A stretch of 64,000 nt of DNA from Actinomadura harenae (GTDB lineage: Bacteria > Actinomycetota > Actinomycetes > Streptosporangiales > Streptosporangiaceae): assembly GCF_003696215.1 (NCBI RefSeq), contig NZ_RFFG01000008.1:86892-150891 (forward strand), in the 5' to 3' direction. Under the pieces are notes generated by a model that saw only the letters and a list, made by a program, of their open reading frames with translations, made no database searches and was not told the DNA's origin. Positions 24,328 to 32,523 of the stretch are shown piece by piece (within the stretch, counting starts at the first letter, position 1; each line of letters begins with the position of its first letter). The translations under genes were made by a program, and so were the position numbers.

Positions 24328-25182
24328 TCATTCACGTGGCCGCATGAATTCACGGGACGCCGCCAGCAAGAATGATCTGGACTCGTTTCCCCACAGGGAT
24401 CGATCTGAGAAGTATGCGAACAGGCTCACATGGTGGGCGATGTCCTTCGGATCGCGAAGCACGATTTGGCCGGTGAACGTCTCGACCGTCACCAGATGCC
24501 GATCGTACAGGGTGAAGGTGTTCATCGGCCCGACGCCAAGGTCGCGGGTCGTCGGCACCACGCCGATGCGAACGTTAGGGAGACGTGACAGGGAAACAAG
24601 GCGGTCCAGCTGGAGGGCCATGACCGGAGGTGCACAAAGGCGCCATGTCACGGCCTGCTCAGTGAGAAGGAACTCGAACCGTTTAGAAGGGTCGTGAAGA
24701 ACCCGCTGGCGTTCCAGCTTCAGGGCAACAGCCCGCGTCGTGTCCCCCTTTGCCGGCTCGATGGGCATGTCCATGGCAGCCCGCATGTACTCGGGTGTTT
24801 GCAGGAGCCCCGTGACCAGGGACGGCAGGAAGTAGCGCATGTGGGTGGCCGTGCCTTCGAGGGCCGCGAGTTCACGCTGCCGGTGATGCAGCCCTCGGCG
24901 CACCGACGCGCGAATGTCCCGGAACTCGGTGTTCGCGACCCGCGCCAGGTTCAGCAGTTCGTCACGGGTCGCCGCGTCCACGCTCAGCGCCAGCAGGACG
25001 CGCTCGACGTCCACAACCGACGGCAGCGCCCGGCCGTTCTCGATACGGGAGATCTTGGACTGGGACATGTTGCAGCGCCGGGCCAGTCTCTCTCCGGACA
25101 GGCCCGACGCTTTCCGCAGGTCTCGCAGGGCACGGGCCAGCCTTTGGCGATCGTCGCCGGCTCGTTGGGGGTCAAGGGTCAC
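24328..25182 (-). CDS. XRE-family regulator with DUF5753 domain
   Basis: The 284-aa protein starts at GTG 25182 (VTLDPQRAGDDRQRLARALR). The N-terminal helix-turn-helix reads LRKASGLSGERLARRCNMSQ followed by SKISRIENGRALPSVVDVER. The C-terminal DUF5753 region contains FLPSLVTGLLQTPEYMRAAM and LSRLPNVRIGVVPTTRDLGV. It is coupled to the DUF6879 gene (GTGA overlap) and followed by a DUF397 gene, the classic actinomycete WhiJ-like regulatory cluster. Confidence 0.88.
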   Translation of the reverse strand: MTLDPQRAGDDRQRLARALRDLRKASGLSGERLARRCNMSQSKISRIENGRALPSVVDVERVLLALSVDAATRDELLNLARVANTEFRDIRASVRRGLHHRQRELAALEGTATHMRYFLPSLVTGLLQTPEYMRAAMDMPIEPAKGDTTRAVALKLERQRVLHDPSKRFEFLLTEQAVTWRLCAPPVMALQLDRLVSLSRLPNVRIGVVPTTRDLGVGPMNTFTLYDRHLVTVETFTGQIVLRDPKDIAHHVSLFAYFSDRSLWGNESRSFLLAASREFMRPRE

Positions 25183-25691
25183 CCGGCGGCGTACTCCGGG
25201 AAGGGGACGGAGTGCGCGAGGGCCAGGCACTTCCATTCGATGTACGGGGACGGGTCGGCGTCGCCCAGGAGTTCGCGGCCGATCTGCGTCCCGTCGTTCG
25301 CGTAGTGCATGAGGACGATGTGGGTGTCATCGAAGAGCCAGAAGTCCTGGGCTCTCGCGAGTGGGTTCGGACGGTCGGTGACGTCCAGGATCCGGATCTC
25401 CTCCCCCGCCTCCGAACTGTGCGGGTAGAAGGCGAACTCGAACCGCAGGTACTCCGTCAGGGGGCGGGTGAGCACGTGGACGCGTCCGATGTCACGTCCG
25501 GTCTCCCGGTAGTGGCGGACGCGGACGAGCCACGGGTCGTCCGCGGGGATGTCCAGACGTCCCGTCTCCCGCCAGACCCGGAACTCTTCGTCTTCTTCGG
25601 GAACCCCGTAGGCGGGGAGCGTCTCCAGCCGGAAGGCGTCGTGCCGGTAGGAGTTGAAGAAGTTGCGCCAGTCGTCACCAGCCAAGAGCAC
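25179..25691 (-). CDS. DUF6879 family protein
   Basis: The 170-aa protein starts at GTG 25691 (VLLAGDDWRNFFNSYRHDAF). It has the DUF6879 features: DDWRNFFNSYRHDAFRLETL, then RVRHYRETGRDIGRVHVL, DFWLFDDTHIVLMHYANDG and a helical end. It is cytoplasmic, with unknown biochemical role. It lies between the 64-aa protein and the XRE-DUF5753 regulator, overlapping both, which fits one regulatory operon. Confidence 0.8.
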   Translation of the reverse strand: MLLAGDDWRNFFNSYRHDAFRLETLPAYGVPEEDEEFRVWRETGRLDIPADDPWLVRVRHYRETGRDIGRVHVLTRPLTEYLRFEFAFYPHSSEAGEEIRILDVTDRPNPLARAQDFWLFDDTHIVLMHYANDGTQIGRELLGDADPSPYIEWKCLALAHSVPFPEYAAG

Positions 25692-25869
25692 GGACGGCCT
25701 CCCGCAGCAGTTCCTCGGGAATCTCCACGACCGCCTCGCCCTCCGGCGTCCGATGCCCCTTGAGGTGGTCACCCTGCACCGCCAGCGTCCCCCTATCGGT
25801 GCGATACACCGTCGGACAGTCGTCCCGAGTACACGTCCCGGCGATCCGGGTCAGTTCGACTTCGTCCAT
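25675..25869 (-). CDS. Small hypothetical protein, first gene of XRE/DUF397 operon
   Basis: The 64-aa protein starts at ATG 25869 (MDEVELTRIAGTCTRDDCPT). It has a CxxxxC pair and the segment LAVQGDHLKGHRTPEGEAVV, then an amphipathic helix. Similar small proteins precede DUF6879 genes in actinomycetes. It overlaps the next gene by 17 bp. Confidence 0.7.
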   Translation of the reverse strand: MDEVELTRIAGTCTRDDCPTVYRTDRGTLAVQGDHLKGHRTPEGEAVVEIPEELLREAVRALGW

Positions 25870-26427
25870 CGCGCCCTCCCAGCTATGCGTGGTCGTGACT
25901 GGGACGCTAGGAGGACCGACTGCGCTGGTCAACGACTATGCACGTCACTGCATGATGTCGCCGAACACAGACGCCCGTAGGGCGAAGTGCAGACCGCACC
26001 ACAGGCGGCGGCAAGAATCCGAGGGCGCACTTCCATCTCCACACAAGCCGGATTAGTCGGGTCAGGGCAGTAGCGGTTGCCCGCGCCGTCGACAGGCACA
26101 CACGGTGCAGCCTCAGGGGGCCACAGTCGGTCGCGCGAGAGACACCCTTGGCAACTTCTTCGAGGTCATCGACTATTGACACCAATCAAGACTCAGGCTA
26201 AGCGCTAACGAACACACCCTCACTTGCGTTTTGTCACTTCGGGGGAATTTTCGATTCACCATTGCTTGACCACTGAGTCAAGGTTAGTCTGCGGGCGTTC
26301 ACTGTCCTCCAGGCCGAACACCGGAACGATGAGAACCGCCGCGTTCGCGAGATCCGGATCAGCGGTGGAAACCTGCAAGCCTGCACATCACCCCGCACGC
26401 TATCCGAACCTTCCACCGGAGAGTCCT
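25870..26427. other. 558-bp intergenic region, no gene seen
   Basis: This is divergent promoter space between the XRE operon and the secreted-protein gene. It is less GC-rich than its surroundings. A dyad CTTGAC (26265-26270) / GTCAAG (26277-26282) could be an operator. A TTGACA at 26176-26181 may be a -35 element, but no convincing -10 follows. An upstream reading frame from 26224 is open but has no coding character. Confidence 0.45.
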
Positions 26428-27102
26428 GTGAAAAAATCCGTTATCACACTCGCCGTGATAGGCGCCACCACGGCACTCGGCCTCTCTCTCGTCGAATCCA
26501 CCCCCAAGTCCAACAGAGCGAATGCTGCACCCGAAACCCCCTCTGCCATCAGGGCGGCAGCGACCGCCCCCAAGACCTTCACGATGACCAACAGCGGGAA
26601 CATCACCGGGAAGGACGAGACAACCGGCGCTGCAATCAGCTGCACCAAGGGGACGGCTTCCGGGCAGGTCGCCACAGTTCCCGTTGGCAGCACCCTCACG
26701 GGATTTGCGAACGCCACCGCCGTTTCCCTCACTTCTCCGGCCAACCCGAACGGCGCATGCAATGGCCCCTCGGGACTCACCTACACAATGACCATCACCT
26801 CATACCCTCTCCAGATCAGCCTTACATCGATGGACGTTAATACGGCAATATCAAATGGAACGATCATATCCCCGAAGGCTGGCGGACTTACGGTACAAGT
26901 CGTGGGCTCAGATGCTTGTCACGCGACCATCGCGGGACCCTCCGGGGGCGGAATGATCAACTTCACCTTCAATCACCGGACCCATACAGTGACCCTCAAG
27001 GGCGGAAACCTGCAGGTGACCAGCGTCGATATCAACTGCGATCCTACGCTGATCAATCCTGGCGACAATGCCTCTGTGTACGGATCTTTCCGCCTCAACT
27101 AA
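26428..27102 (+). CDS. Secreted family B protein, isolated member
   Basis: The 224-aa protein starts at GTG 26428 (VKKSVITLAVIGATTALGLS), with GGAGAG upstream, and has a signal peptide. The mature part matches the three proteins at 39.9-42.9 kb: GAAISCTKGTASG, SPANPNGACNGPSGLTY, VVGSDACHATIAGPSGG, VDINCDPTLINPGDNASVYG. Four conserved cysteines probably form two disulfides. Its base composition is lower in GC than its neighbours. The family has no function I know. It sits just before the protease/prenyl-synthase operon but is separated from it by 51 bp. Confidence 0.8.
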   Translation: MKKSVITLAVIGATTALGLSLVESTPKSNRANAAPETPSAIRAAATAPKTFTMTNSGNITGKDETTGAAISCTKGTASGQVATVPVGSTLTGFANATAVSLTSPANPNGACNGPSGLTYTMTITSYPLQISLTSMDVNTAISNGTIISPKAGGLTVQVVGSDACHATIAGPSGGGMINFTFNHRTHTVTLKGGNLQVTSVDINCDPTLINPGDNASVYGSFRLN

Positions 27103-27153
27103 CAACTCCTCATCTCATACTCGAGCACGATTCAGACAAAGGAGCGGTCGAGG

Positions 27154-27720
27154 GTGAGCGCGGCGCGTGACGACAGAACCCGACTGAGTCGCCGGGCGGT
27201 GATCGGAGCCGCCGGGATCGTCGGATCCGCCACCGTGGTGGCGGTCGGATCGAAGCAGGGAATCTCCGCGGACGGAGTCGAGGCACTGCTGAGTGACAGG
27301 CAGCGGGCCGTCATCTTGGCGGTCGCGAAGGCAGGCGCGCGGGTGCCGGTGCGATTCCCCGACTTCGGGGAGGACGGAACGCCTGAATCCCGCGCGGACG
27401 AGGCACGGCTTGACCAGGCGGTACAACGGCTCGATGCTGAGCGTGCGAAGCATGTCGCCGCTGGCGCCGACGCCTTGCTCGCACGTGGCGCGGACCGCAA
27501 GGGCAGGGCGCGATTGCTTGCCGAGATCGGTCGGCTTTCCTCCGATTACCAGCATCGGACGTCCGTCGAAGCGGTGGCGGCGCTCGCGATCGCGACGGTG
27601 TCATCGGCGTTCGATCCGAATTCCAGTCACCCCGCGCAGATGTGGGTGGGCGGTCTGCGTCACCTCGGTGAGCGCGGCGAGCAGCCCCTTCCCGTTCAGC
27701 ATTTGGAGGACCGCCGATGA
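27154..27720 (+). CDS. Tat-type secreted or anchored hypothetical protein
   Basis: The 188-aa protein starts at GTG 27154, with AAGGAG nine bases upstream. The N-terminus has a twin-arginine-like signal (RLSRRAVIGAAGIVGSATVV). The rest is helical and charged, without a recognised domain (RADEARLDQAVQRLDAERAK, HVAAGADALLARGADRKGRA). It is the first gene of a coupled operon: its stop overlaps the ATG of the protease gene. It may be a partner of that protease across the membrane, but this is speculation. Confidence 0.7.
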   Translation: MSAARDDRTRLSRRAVIGAAGIVGSATVVAVGSKQGISADGVEALLSDRQRAVILAVAKAGARVPVRFPDFGEDGTPESRADEARLDQAVQRLDAERAKHVAAGADALLARGADRKGRARLLAEIGRLSSDYQHRTSVEAVAALAIATVSSAFDPNSSHPAQMWVGGLRHLGERGEQPLPVQHLEDRR

Positions 27721-29261
27721 GGTTTACCGCGCACGCGCATGGCCAGCTTGAACGTGCACGAGACCAGTTGGTGGAGCAGTACCTGCACGGCGACCCGAAT
27801 GTGGTCGGCGTCGGCCTTGGATTCAGGCTGCGCCGTGGGTCTTGGCAAGAAGAGCCCGTTGTGACCGTCCTCGTGGAGAAGAAGCGCCCGAAGGCTCTGA
27901 TCAGCCGCCGCAGGTTGCTTCCGGACACGGTCACGATCGACGGTGTGCGTTGGGGCGTGGACGTGGTGGAGGCCGGGCCGGCTCCGACTCTCGGAGCCGG
28001 ACTCGTCGCACCGGACGGGACAACAACACTGGCAGGACCGATCGACGCGGCGTTCCGACCGCCCCGCCAGGGATGCGGCATCTCCAACCAGGTCACCGGC
28101 AACGTCACGGCCACCTATGGCGCAACCGTCATCGACCTCACCGACAATGCCCCAGCGATGCTGACGGCCGCCCACGCCGTCGGACGATCGAACCAAGCGA
28201 AGGCCGGGGAGAGCATCATCCAGCCGGGGTTCGCGGCCAACGCGGGCACGCAACCGATCGGCACACTGAAGCGGTACGTCCCGCTCCAAGACGGCACCGA
28301 GGTCGATGCGGCGCTGGCCGGGTTCGCATCCGGCATCGGCAACACCACCGCCGTCGCGAACGACCTGATGCCTGAGATCAGCCCAACTCATCCGGCGGTC
28401 GGCATGACAATTGCGGGCAACAACTACGGGTTCTGCTACCTGACGGTCGCTGAGACAACGCGCACGCAGCTCAACTTCAAGTTCCCGAACGCCACGTCAG
28501 CGTCCAACTGCACAAAGGCACCCACCGTCGGCATGAAGCTGGAGAAGGTCGGTCGGACATCCGCCTACAGCTCCGGCACCGTGATGAGCATCGGGAACAC
28601 CATCAAGGTCGACGCGGGATCTCCGGTCGGGCAGATCACCATCAAGAACGTGATCTTCGTGCCGTTCTTCTCGCTGCTCGGCGACTCGGGCTCGATCGCC
28701 TGCGAAGGCGGAGACGGCAAGACCTACCCCGACTTCGGCCTGATCCCCTGTCCGCTTCTCGGCACCATCGGCAGCTACTACGGCTTTGACCTGACCAGCG
28801 AGAACGCCCTAGCGGACCAGTTGCGCGACAGCTACCTGATGCAGTCGCCGGTCGGCCGCCTGCTCATTCAGGGCACGTATATGAACAGCCAGATGGTCAA
28901 GGACCGGCTGGCCGGGAAGACCCCCACAACCGAGGAGCAGTACTACGCGCAGCAGTTCCACACCCGGTACCGCGACTTCATCGCGAACGTCATCACGGAC
29001 CCGACCTCGACGGCGACGGTGACCGAGCAGCATCTGCGGGACACGGTCTTCATCATGGACGGGCTGAGCCAGTCGGTCCTCACCGCGGAAGAAGCTAAAG
29101 CCGCTTGGACCATGTACGACCAGGTCCTCGTCAAGATGCTCGGCATGAACCGGACGCAGATGATCGCGTTCATGAACAACGACGCCCTGGCACAGCAGGT
29201 CTACACCGCGCTGAAGGCGGTACCTACCGTGGACATGACACCGTCGGCGCCGTTCGAATGA
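27717..29261 (+). CDS. Trypsin-fold serine protease, Nal1-like
   Basis: The 514-aa protein has no signal peptide. Residues 20-90 are an N-terminal beta-domain (DPNVVGVGLGFRLRRG, EPVVTVLVEKKRPK, VDVVEAG) seen in Nal1-like peptidases. The trypsin fold shows the triad His153 (MLTAAHAVG), Asp197 (TEVDAALAGF) and Ser324 (LLGDSGSIAC). Residues 365-514 are a helical C-terminal domain that I do not recognise (YYAQQFHTRYRDFIANVITD onward). It is probably cytoplasmic. It is coupled by ATGA overlaps to the upstream Tat-type gene and the downstream prenyl synthase gene, an unusual context. Confidence 0.82.
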   Translation: MRFTAHAHGQLERARDQLVEQYLHGDPNVVGVGLGFRLRRGSWQEEPVVTVLVEKKRPKALISRRRLLPDTVTIDGVRWGVDVVEAGPAPTLGAGLVAPDGTTTLAGPIDAAFRPPRQGCGISNQVTGNVTATYGATVIDLTDNAPAMLTAAHAVGRSNQAKAGESIIQPGFAANAGTQPIGTLKRYVPLQDGTEVDAALAGFASGIGNTTAVANDLMPEISPTHPAVGMTIAGNNYGFCYLTVAETTRTQLNFKFPNATSASNCTKAPTVGMKLEKVGRTSAYSSGTVMSIGNTIKVDAGSPVGQITIKNVIFVPFFSLLGDSGSIACEGGDGKTYPDFGLIPCPLLGTIGSYYGFDLTSENALADQLRDSYLMQSPVGRLLIQGTYMNSQMVKDRLAGKTPTTEEQYYAQQFHTRYRDFIANVITDPTSTATVTEQHLRDTVFIMDGLSQSVLTAEEAKAAWTMYDQVLVKMLGMNRTQMIAFMNNDALAQQVYTALKAVPTVDMTPSAPFE

Positions 29262-30226
29262 TCCTGGCCGACCACAACGAGCGTGTCGTCCGGCGCATGG
29301 TAGAGCTGGCGAACAGTCTGCCGGTGGCGGTCCGTCCGGCGGTCGTCGAGCTGGCGGGGAGGCCCGGCAAGCTCCTCCGGGCCTCCCTTGTCGCGGCATG
29401 TGCGGCGTTCGGTCCCGGGGGCGCCGACCCCGGCCGAACGGCGCGGCTCGGGGCTGTGGTGGAGCTCCTTCACTTGGCCTCGCTCCTGCATGACGACGTG
29501 ATCGACCGCGCGGACATCCGGCGTGGGGTCCCGTCCGCCCATGCGAAGTTCGGTGCGGAGCGGGCCTCGCTGGCCGGCCTCGCGTGCTTCTCCCTCGCCG
29601 GAATGGAGGCCGCCGAGCTGGGTGCGGGAATCAGCCGTGCCGTCGCTGAGGCCGCCGCAGGACTGGCTTACGGCGAGATGCTGGACGTCGAGCGCGCCTT
29701 CGACACCCGGCTCTCGTTGGACGACTACCTCGAGCTGGCCCAGCGGAAGACGGGCGACCTCTTCCAATTGTGCTGCGTCCTCGGGGCGGCCGAGGCACGC
29801 CTCGTACCGGACGTGGCCCGTCTACTCGCCCGGTTCGGAACCGCGTTCGGCGTGGCGTTCCAGCTTCTGGACGACTGCCTCGACCTGGATCCCGATGCGC
29901 GCTCCGGTAAGCCGGACGGCAACGATCACCTCCTCGGTGTCTTCGGCGCGCCCACACTCTGCGCTCTCCACCGGGACCACACAGGCGAGTTGGCAGCCCT
30001 GCTCATGGACCCGGCCCTTCGTCCTGAGGACGGCCCCAAGGTCAGGGCACTGGTGATCGACCTTGGCGGCCTCGCGGCAGCCCGTTCTCTGGCCGAGGAT
30101 CAGCTCGCCACCTGCGAGAGCGCATTGACTGAACTCCCACCAGGCGAGGCTCTCGAAGGCCTCGCCGCTTACTTGACTCTGCTCAGGGAGACGACGTGCC
30201 CGACGACATCTCCACCGACGTCCTGA
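29258..30226 (+). CDS. Polyprenyl diphosphate synthase (trans-type)
   Basis: The 322-aa enzyme has both aspartate-rich motifs: DDVID (79-83, in HLASLLHDDVIDRADIRRG) and DDCLD (205-209, in FGVAFQLLDDCLDLD). It also has the KLLRASLV diphosphate-binding region near 38. It should condense isopentenyl diphosphate with allylic substrates. Bulky residues before the first motif (LHLASLLH) suggest a chain of medium length, but the product cannot be fixed by eye. It is translationally coupled to the protease gene and overlaps the fusion gene by 31 bp. Confidence 0.88.
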   Translation: MILADHNERVVRRMVELANSLPVAVRPAVVELAGRPGKLLRASLVAACAAFGPGGADPGRTARLGAVVELLHLASLLHDDVIDRADIRRGVPSAHAKFGAERASLAGLACFSLAGMEAAELGAGISRAVAEAAAGLAYGEMLDVERAFDTRLSLDDYLELAQRKTGDLFQLCCVLGAAEARLVPDVARLLARFGTAFGVAFQLLDDCLDLDPDARSGKPDGNDHLLGVFGAPTLCALHRDHTGELAALLMDPALRPEDGPKVRALVIDLGGLAAARSLAEDQLATCESALTELPPGEALEGLAAYLTLLRETTCPTTSPPTS

Positions 30227-32142
30227 TCGTCGGTGCGGGCCCTGCCGGTGCAACCACCGCTCTCGCACTCGCCCGCCGGGGTATCCGTCCCCTGCTGGTC
30301 GGACCACTCGTCCCTCCCGGCGAGAGCCATGACGTCCTCCTCAGCGGTCCCGCCGTGCGTGCGCTGACCCTCCTGGACGCCATTCCTCGCCTGCCGATTC
30401 TCAAGATCGACTCAGCGGAGCTCCGCTGCGGGGACGGTCGTCCACGTGGGCTCGCGGTCACAGGCTCCGCGGCCTGTTCCGATGGTGCCCTGCGGGGTGG
30501 CCTCATCCGGGCCGCCACAGACGCAGGAGCGACACACCTCAACGCGAAGGCAACCGAGATCGTTCTGCTTCCCGGCGGAACACACATGGTGGAGCTGTCT
30601 TCGGGTGTGACCGTCACGGCACGGCACATCGTCATGGCAACGGGTGCTCCGTCCGGCTCTCCCAACGGAACCGCGGTGGCTCAGCGGCTGACCGGCGTTC
30701 GCCTGGACGAATCGATCGTCATGCGGCTTCCGGCCCCCGCTACATCCGATCCGCGTGAGACACCGGTGTTCGTCTGGGTGACGCCCAGTTCAGAGGACAG
30801 CGTTGTGACGGTGGGGACCGCCCAGCTCGGTGTCCAGGACGTCGACCTCATGGCGCGCGCCCTCCGCGACCTCGCTGCGACGGATCCGCGTTTTCACGAC
30901 GCCATCCCCATTGGTGTCCCCCACTCGGGACCACTCAGCAGCACCTTCAGCCCTGAGGCTGCTGTAGTGAACGACCGTCTTCACATCGGAGATGCCGCGG
31001 GCCTCGCCAATCCATTCACCGGGGAAGGTATCGGCGGGGCGGTCGAGAGCGGCCTTCTCGCCGCGGATTGCATCGCCGACTTCGTGGACGACCCGCTCAG
31101 CGCCGCATCCGCGTACAGGAGTCGGCTGGCCGCGAGCTATGTGGGCTACTTCGAGACGGCCCGGCATGCCGCTCGCCGGTATCACCTGACGTGGCGAGTC
31201 CTCTCCGCCACCGCTGACAGCGACCGTCCCTTCTTCGCCAAGGCACGCCGCACCGTCCTGCTGCCCGAGGGCATTTCGAGCTTGACGGGTACCGAGCGCA
31301 TGGAACTGCCCAGCGCGATCGGAGCGGTCCTCGCTCCGTTCCTGGCGGCCTGTGACGAGATCGGCGTGGCAACGATCCGTGGCGAATGGCCCTTCCTTGC
31401 CAGGCTTCTGATCGCCGCCGACTCGTCTCCGCACGAGCGACTTCGGCCGGCTGTCCCGTTCTACGCCGCACTCGCCGCAGCCGGGCGGCCACCCTCGCCG
31501 GAGTACGCAGCGCTCGGCTCCGCGATCGAACTCGCAACGCTGGGGGCCATGGTCTTCCTCGGCCCTGGCGGGACACCGACCGAGTCTCGTGGCGTCGACT
31601 GGAGCTCGACCAGCGTCGTGCTCGCCGGAGACTTCCTCCTGGCCCAGGCCACCCGGCTCGTGGCCGTGCACGCTCCGGACATCGCATGGTCCTTCTCGGA
31701 TTGGCTCGGCGAGCTGGCAGCGTTGAGAGCCGAACGCCTCGACCCCGGCAGCGGCACTCCCGCAGAGGAAGTCTTCTCAGCACTCCTGGAGTTCCCCGCC
31801 CGCATCGGCGCCCAACTAGGCGGCGCGGATTCAGACGTCGTAGAGACCTTGCGAGAGTATGGACGCCTGGCAGGCCGAGTCTTCCTCCACGCCGAGGACA
31901 TGCTTTCCCTGCGCGGCAGGCCCACTCGCCTGGACGCGACCCGCACGGCCTTGGCCGAAGGACGCGTATCGGACATCGACCCCGCTATGCCCGTTGCAGG
32001 CGCTCTCCGCGAGGCCCAAGCCTCCTGTGGCCGGGCGAGCGCGGCTGCCCTAGCCGCAGTGGTGGCCGTCCCGGACGAGACGGCCACCCACATCCTTCGT
32101 GCCTTCATCACCGCCCTGGCACCAGCACCCGTCTGTTGTTGA
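30196..32142 (+). CDS. Geranylgeranyl-reductase-like flavoprotein fused to a degenerate prenyl-synthase domain
   Basis: The 648-aa protein starts at GTG 30196, with AGGGAG upstream. Residues 1-345 are a FAD-dependent oxidoreductase of the geranylgeranyl reductase type: VLIVGAGPAGATTALAL near the start and HIGDAAGLANPFTGEGIGGA (263-282). Residues 370-600 follow the polyprenyl-synthase pattern: HERLRPAVPFYAALAAAG, AIELATLGAMVFLG, and VVLAGDFLLAQATRLVA (474-490). Where the aspartate motifs should be there is LGAMVFLG and HAEDMLSL, so only single acidic residues remain. This half is probably catalytically dead and structural or regulatory, perhaps pairing with the active synthase encoded just upstream. 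The reductase would saturate the prenyl chain. Confidence 0.82.
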   Translation: MPDDISTDVLIVGAGPAGATTALALARRGIRPLLVGPLVPPGESHDVLLSGPAVRALTLLDAIPRLPILKIDSAELRCGDGRPRGLAVTGSAACSDGALRGGLIRAATDAGATHLNAKATEIVLLPGGTHMVELSSGVTVTARHIVMATGAPSGSPNGTAVAQRLTGVRLDESIVMRLPAPATSDPRETPVFVWVTPSSEDSVVTVGTAQLGVQDVDLMARALRDLAATDPRFHDAIPIGVPHSGPLSSTFSPEAAVVNDRLHIGDAAGLANPFTGEGIGGAVESGLLAADCIADFVDDPLSAASAYRSRLAASYVGYFETARHAARRYHLTWRVLSATADSDRPFFAKARRTVLLPEGISSLTGTERMELPSAIGAVLAPFLAACDEIGVATIRGEWPFLARLLIAADSSPHERLRPAVPFYAALAAAGRPPSPEYAALGSAIELATLGAMVFLGPGGTPTESRGVDWSSTSVVLAGDFLLAQATRLVAVHAPDIAWSFSDWLGELAALRAERLDPGSGTPAEEVFSALLEFPARIGAQLGGADSDVVETLREYGRLAGRVFLHAEDMLSLRGRPTRLDATRTALAEGRVSDIDPAMPVAGALREAQASCGRASAAALAAVVAVPDETATHILRAFITALAPAPVCC

Positions 32143-32308
32143 TGCTGGCAACAGCAAGCCGGAAGGCGCTGCGTGACATGAGTAGATGCCCAGCTTTCGG
32201 GGCCTTGCTGTCTCGAACCGCAACCCCCTCAGGTGCCCAGGCCAGTTCAACACAGTGATCGCCATCCTCACCGCTATGGGAGGACTTTCGCCACGAGCCG
32301 TCCGTCAT
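32108..32308 (-). CDS. DUF397 protein
   Basis: The 66-aa protein starts at ATG 32308 (MTDGSWRKSSHSGEDGDHCV). It has the full DUF397 signature: SWRKSSHSG, HCVELAW, VAVRDSKAPKAGHLLMSR. It overlaps the 3' end of the convergent fusion gene by 35 bp. It is one of two adjacent DUF397 genes next to an XRE-DUF5753 gene. Confidence 0.88.
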   Translation of the reverse strand: MTDGSWRKSSHSGEDGDHCVELAWAPEGVAVRDSKAPKAGHLLMSRSAFRLAVASINNRRVLVPGR

Positions 32309-32328
32309 CGTGACCACCTCTGCAAGGA

Positions 32329-32523
32329 CTACGCCTGGCCCAGTTGCTTGATCCACCCCACAGCGGAGCCGAACACAGCACGGTCGACAAGAAGGTGGCC
32401 CACATGGGGGGCCTTGCTGTCCCGGATCAGGACACCCGCTCCCGCCGCCGCGACCTCGACACACTGATCGCCGTCGGCATGGCTGCGGGTGGACTTGCGC
32501 CACTCAAGCTCGGTCACGTCCAC
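32329..32523 (-). CDS. DUF397 protein
   Basis: The 64-aa protein (MDVTELEWRKSTRSHADGDQ) has WRKSTRS, QCVEVAAAG, VLIRDSKAPHVGHLLVDR. It overlaps the upstream XRE-DUF5753 gene by 10 bp and is paralogous to the DUF397 protein at 32108-32308. Confidence 0.88.
   Translation of the reverse strand: MDVTELEWRKSTRSHADGDQCVEVAAAGAGVLIRDSKAPHVGHLLVDRAVFGSAVGWIKQLGQA

Noticed and set aside
26224..26427. Upstream extension of the isolated B gene
   Set aside because: It has no signal-peptide or domain content; GTG 26428 is preceded by GGAGAG and begins a standard signal peptide.
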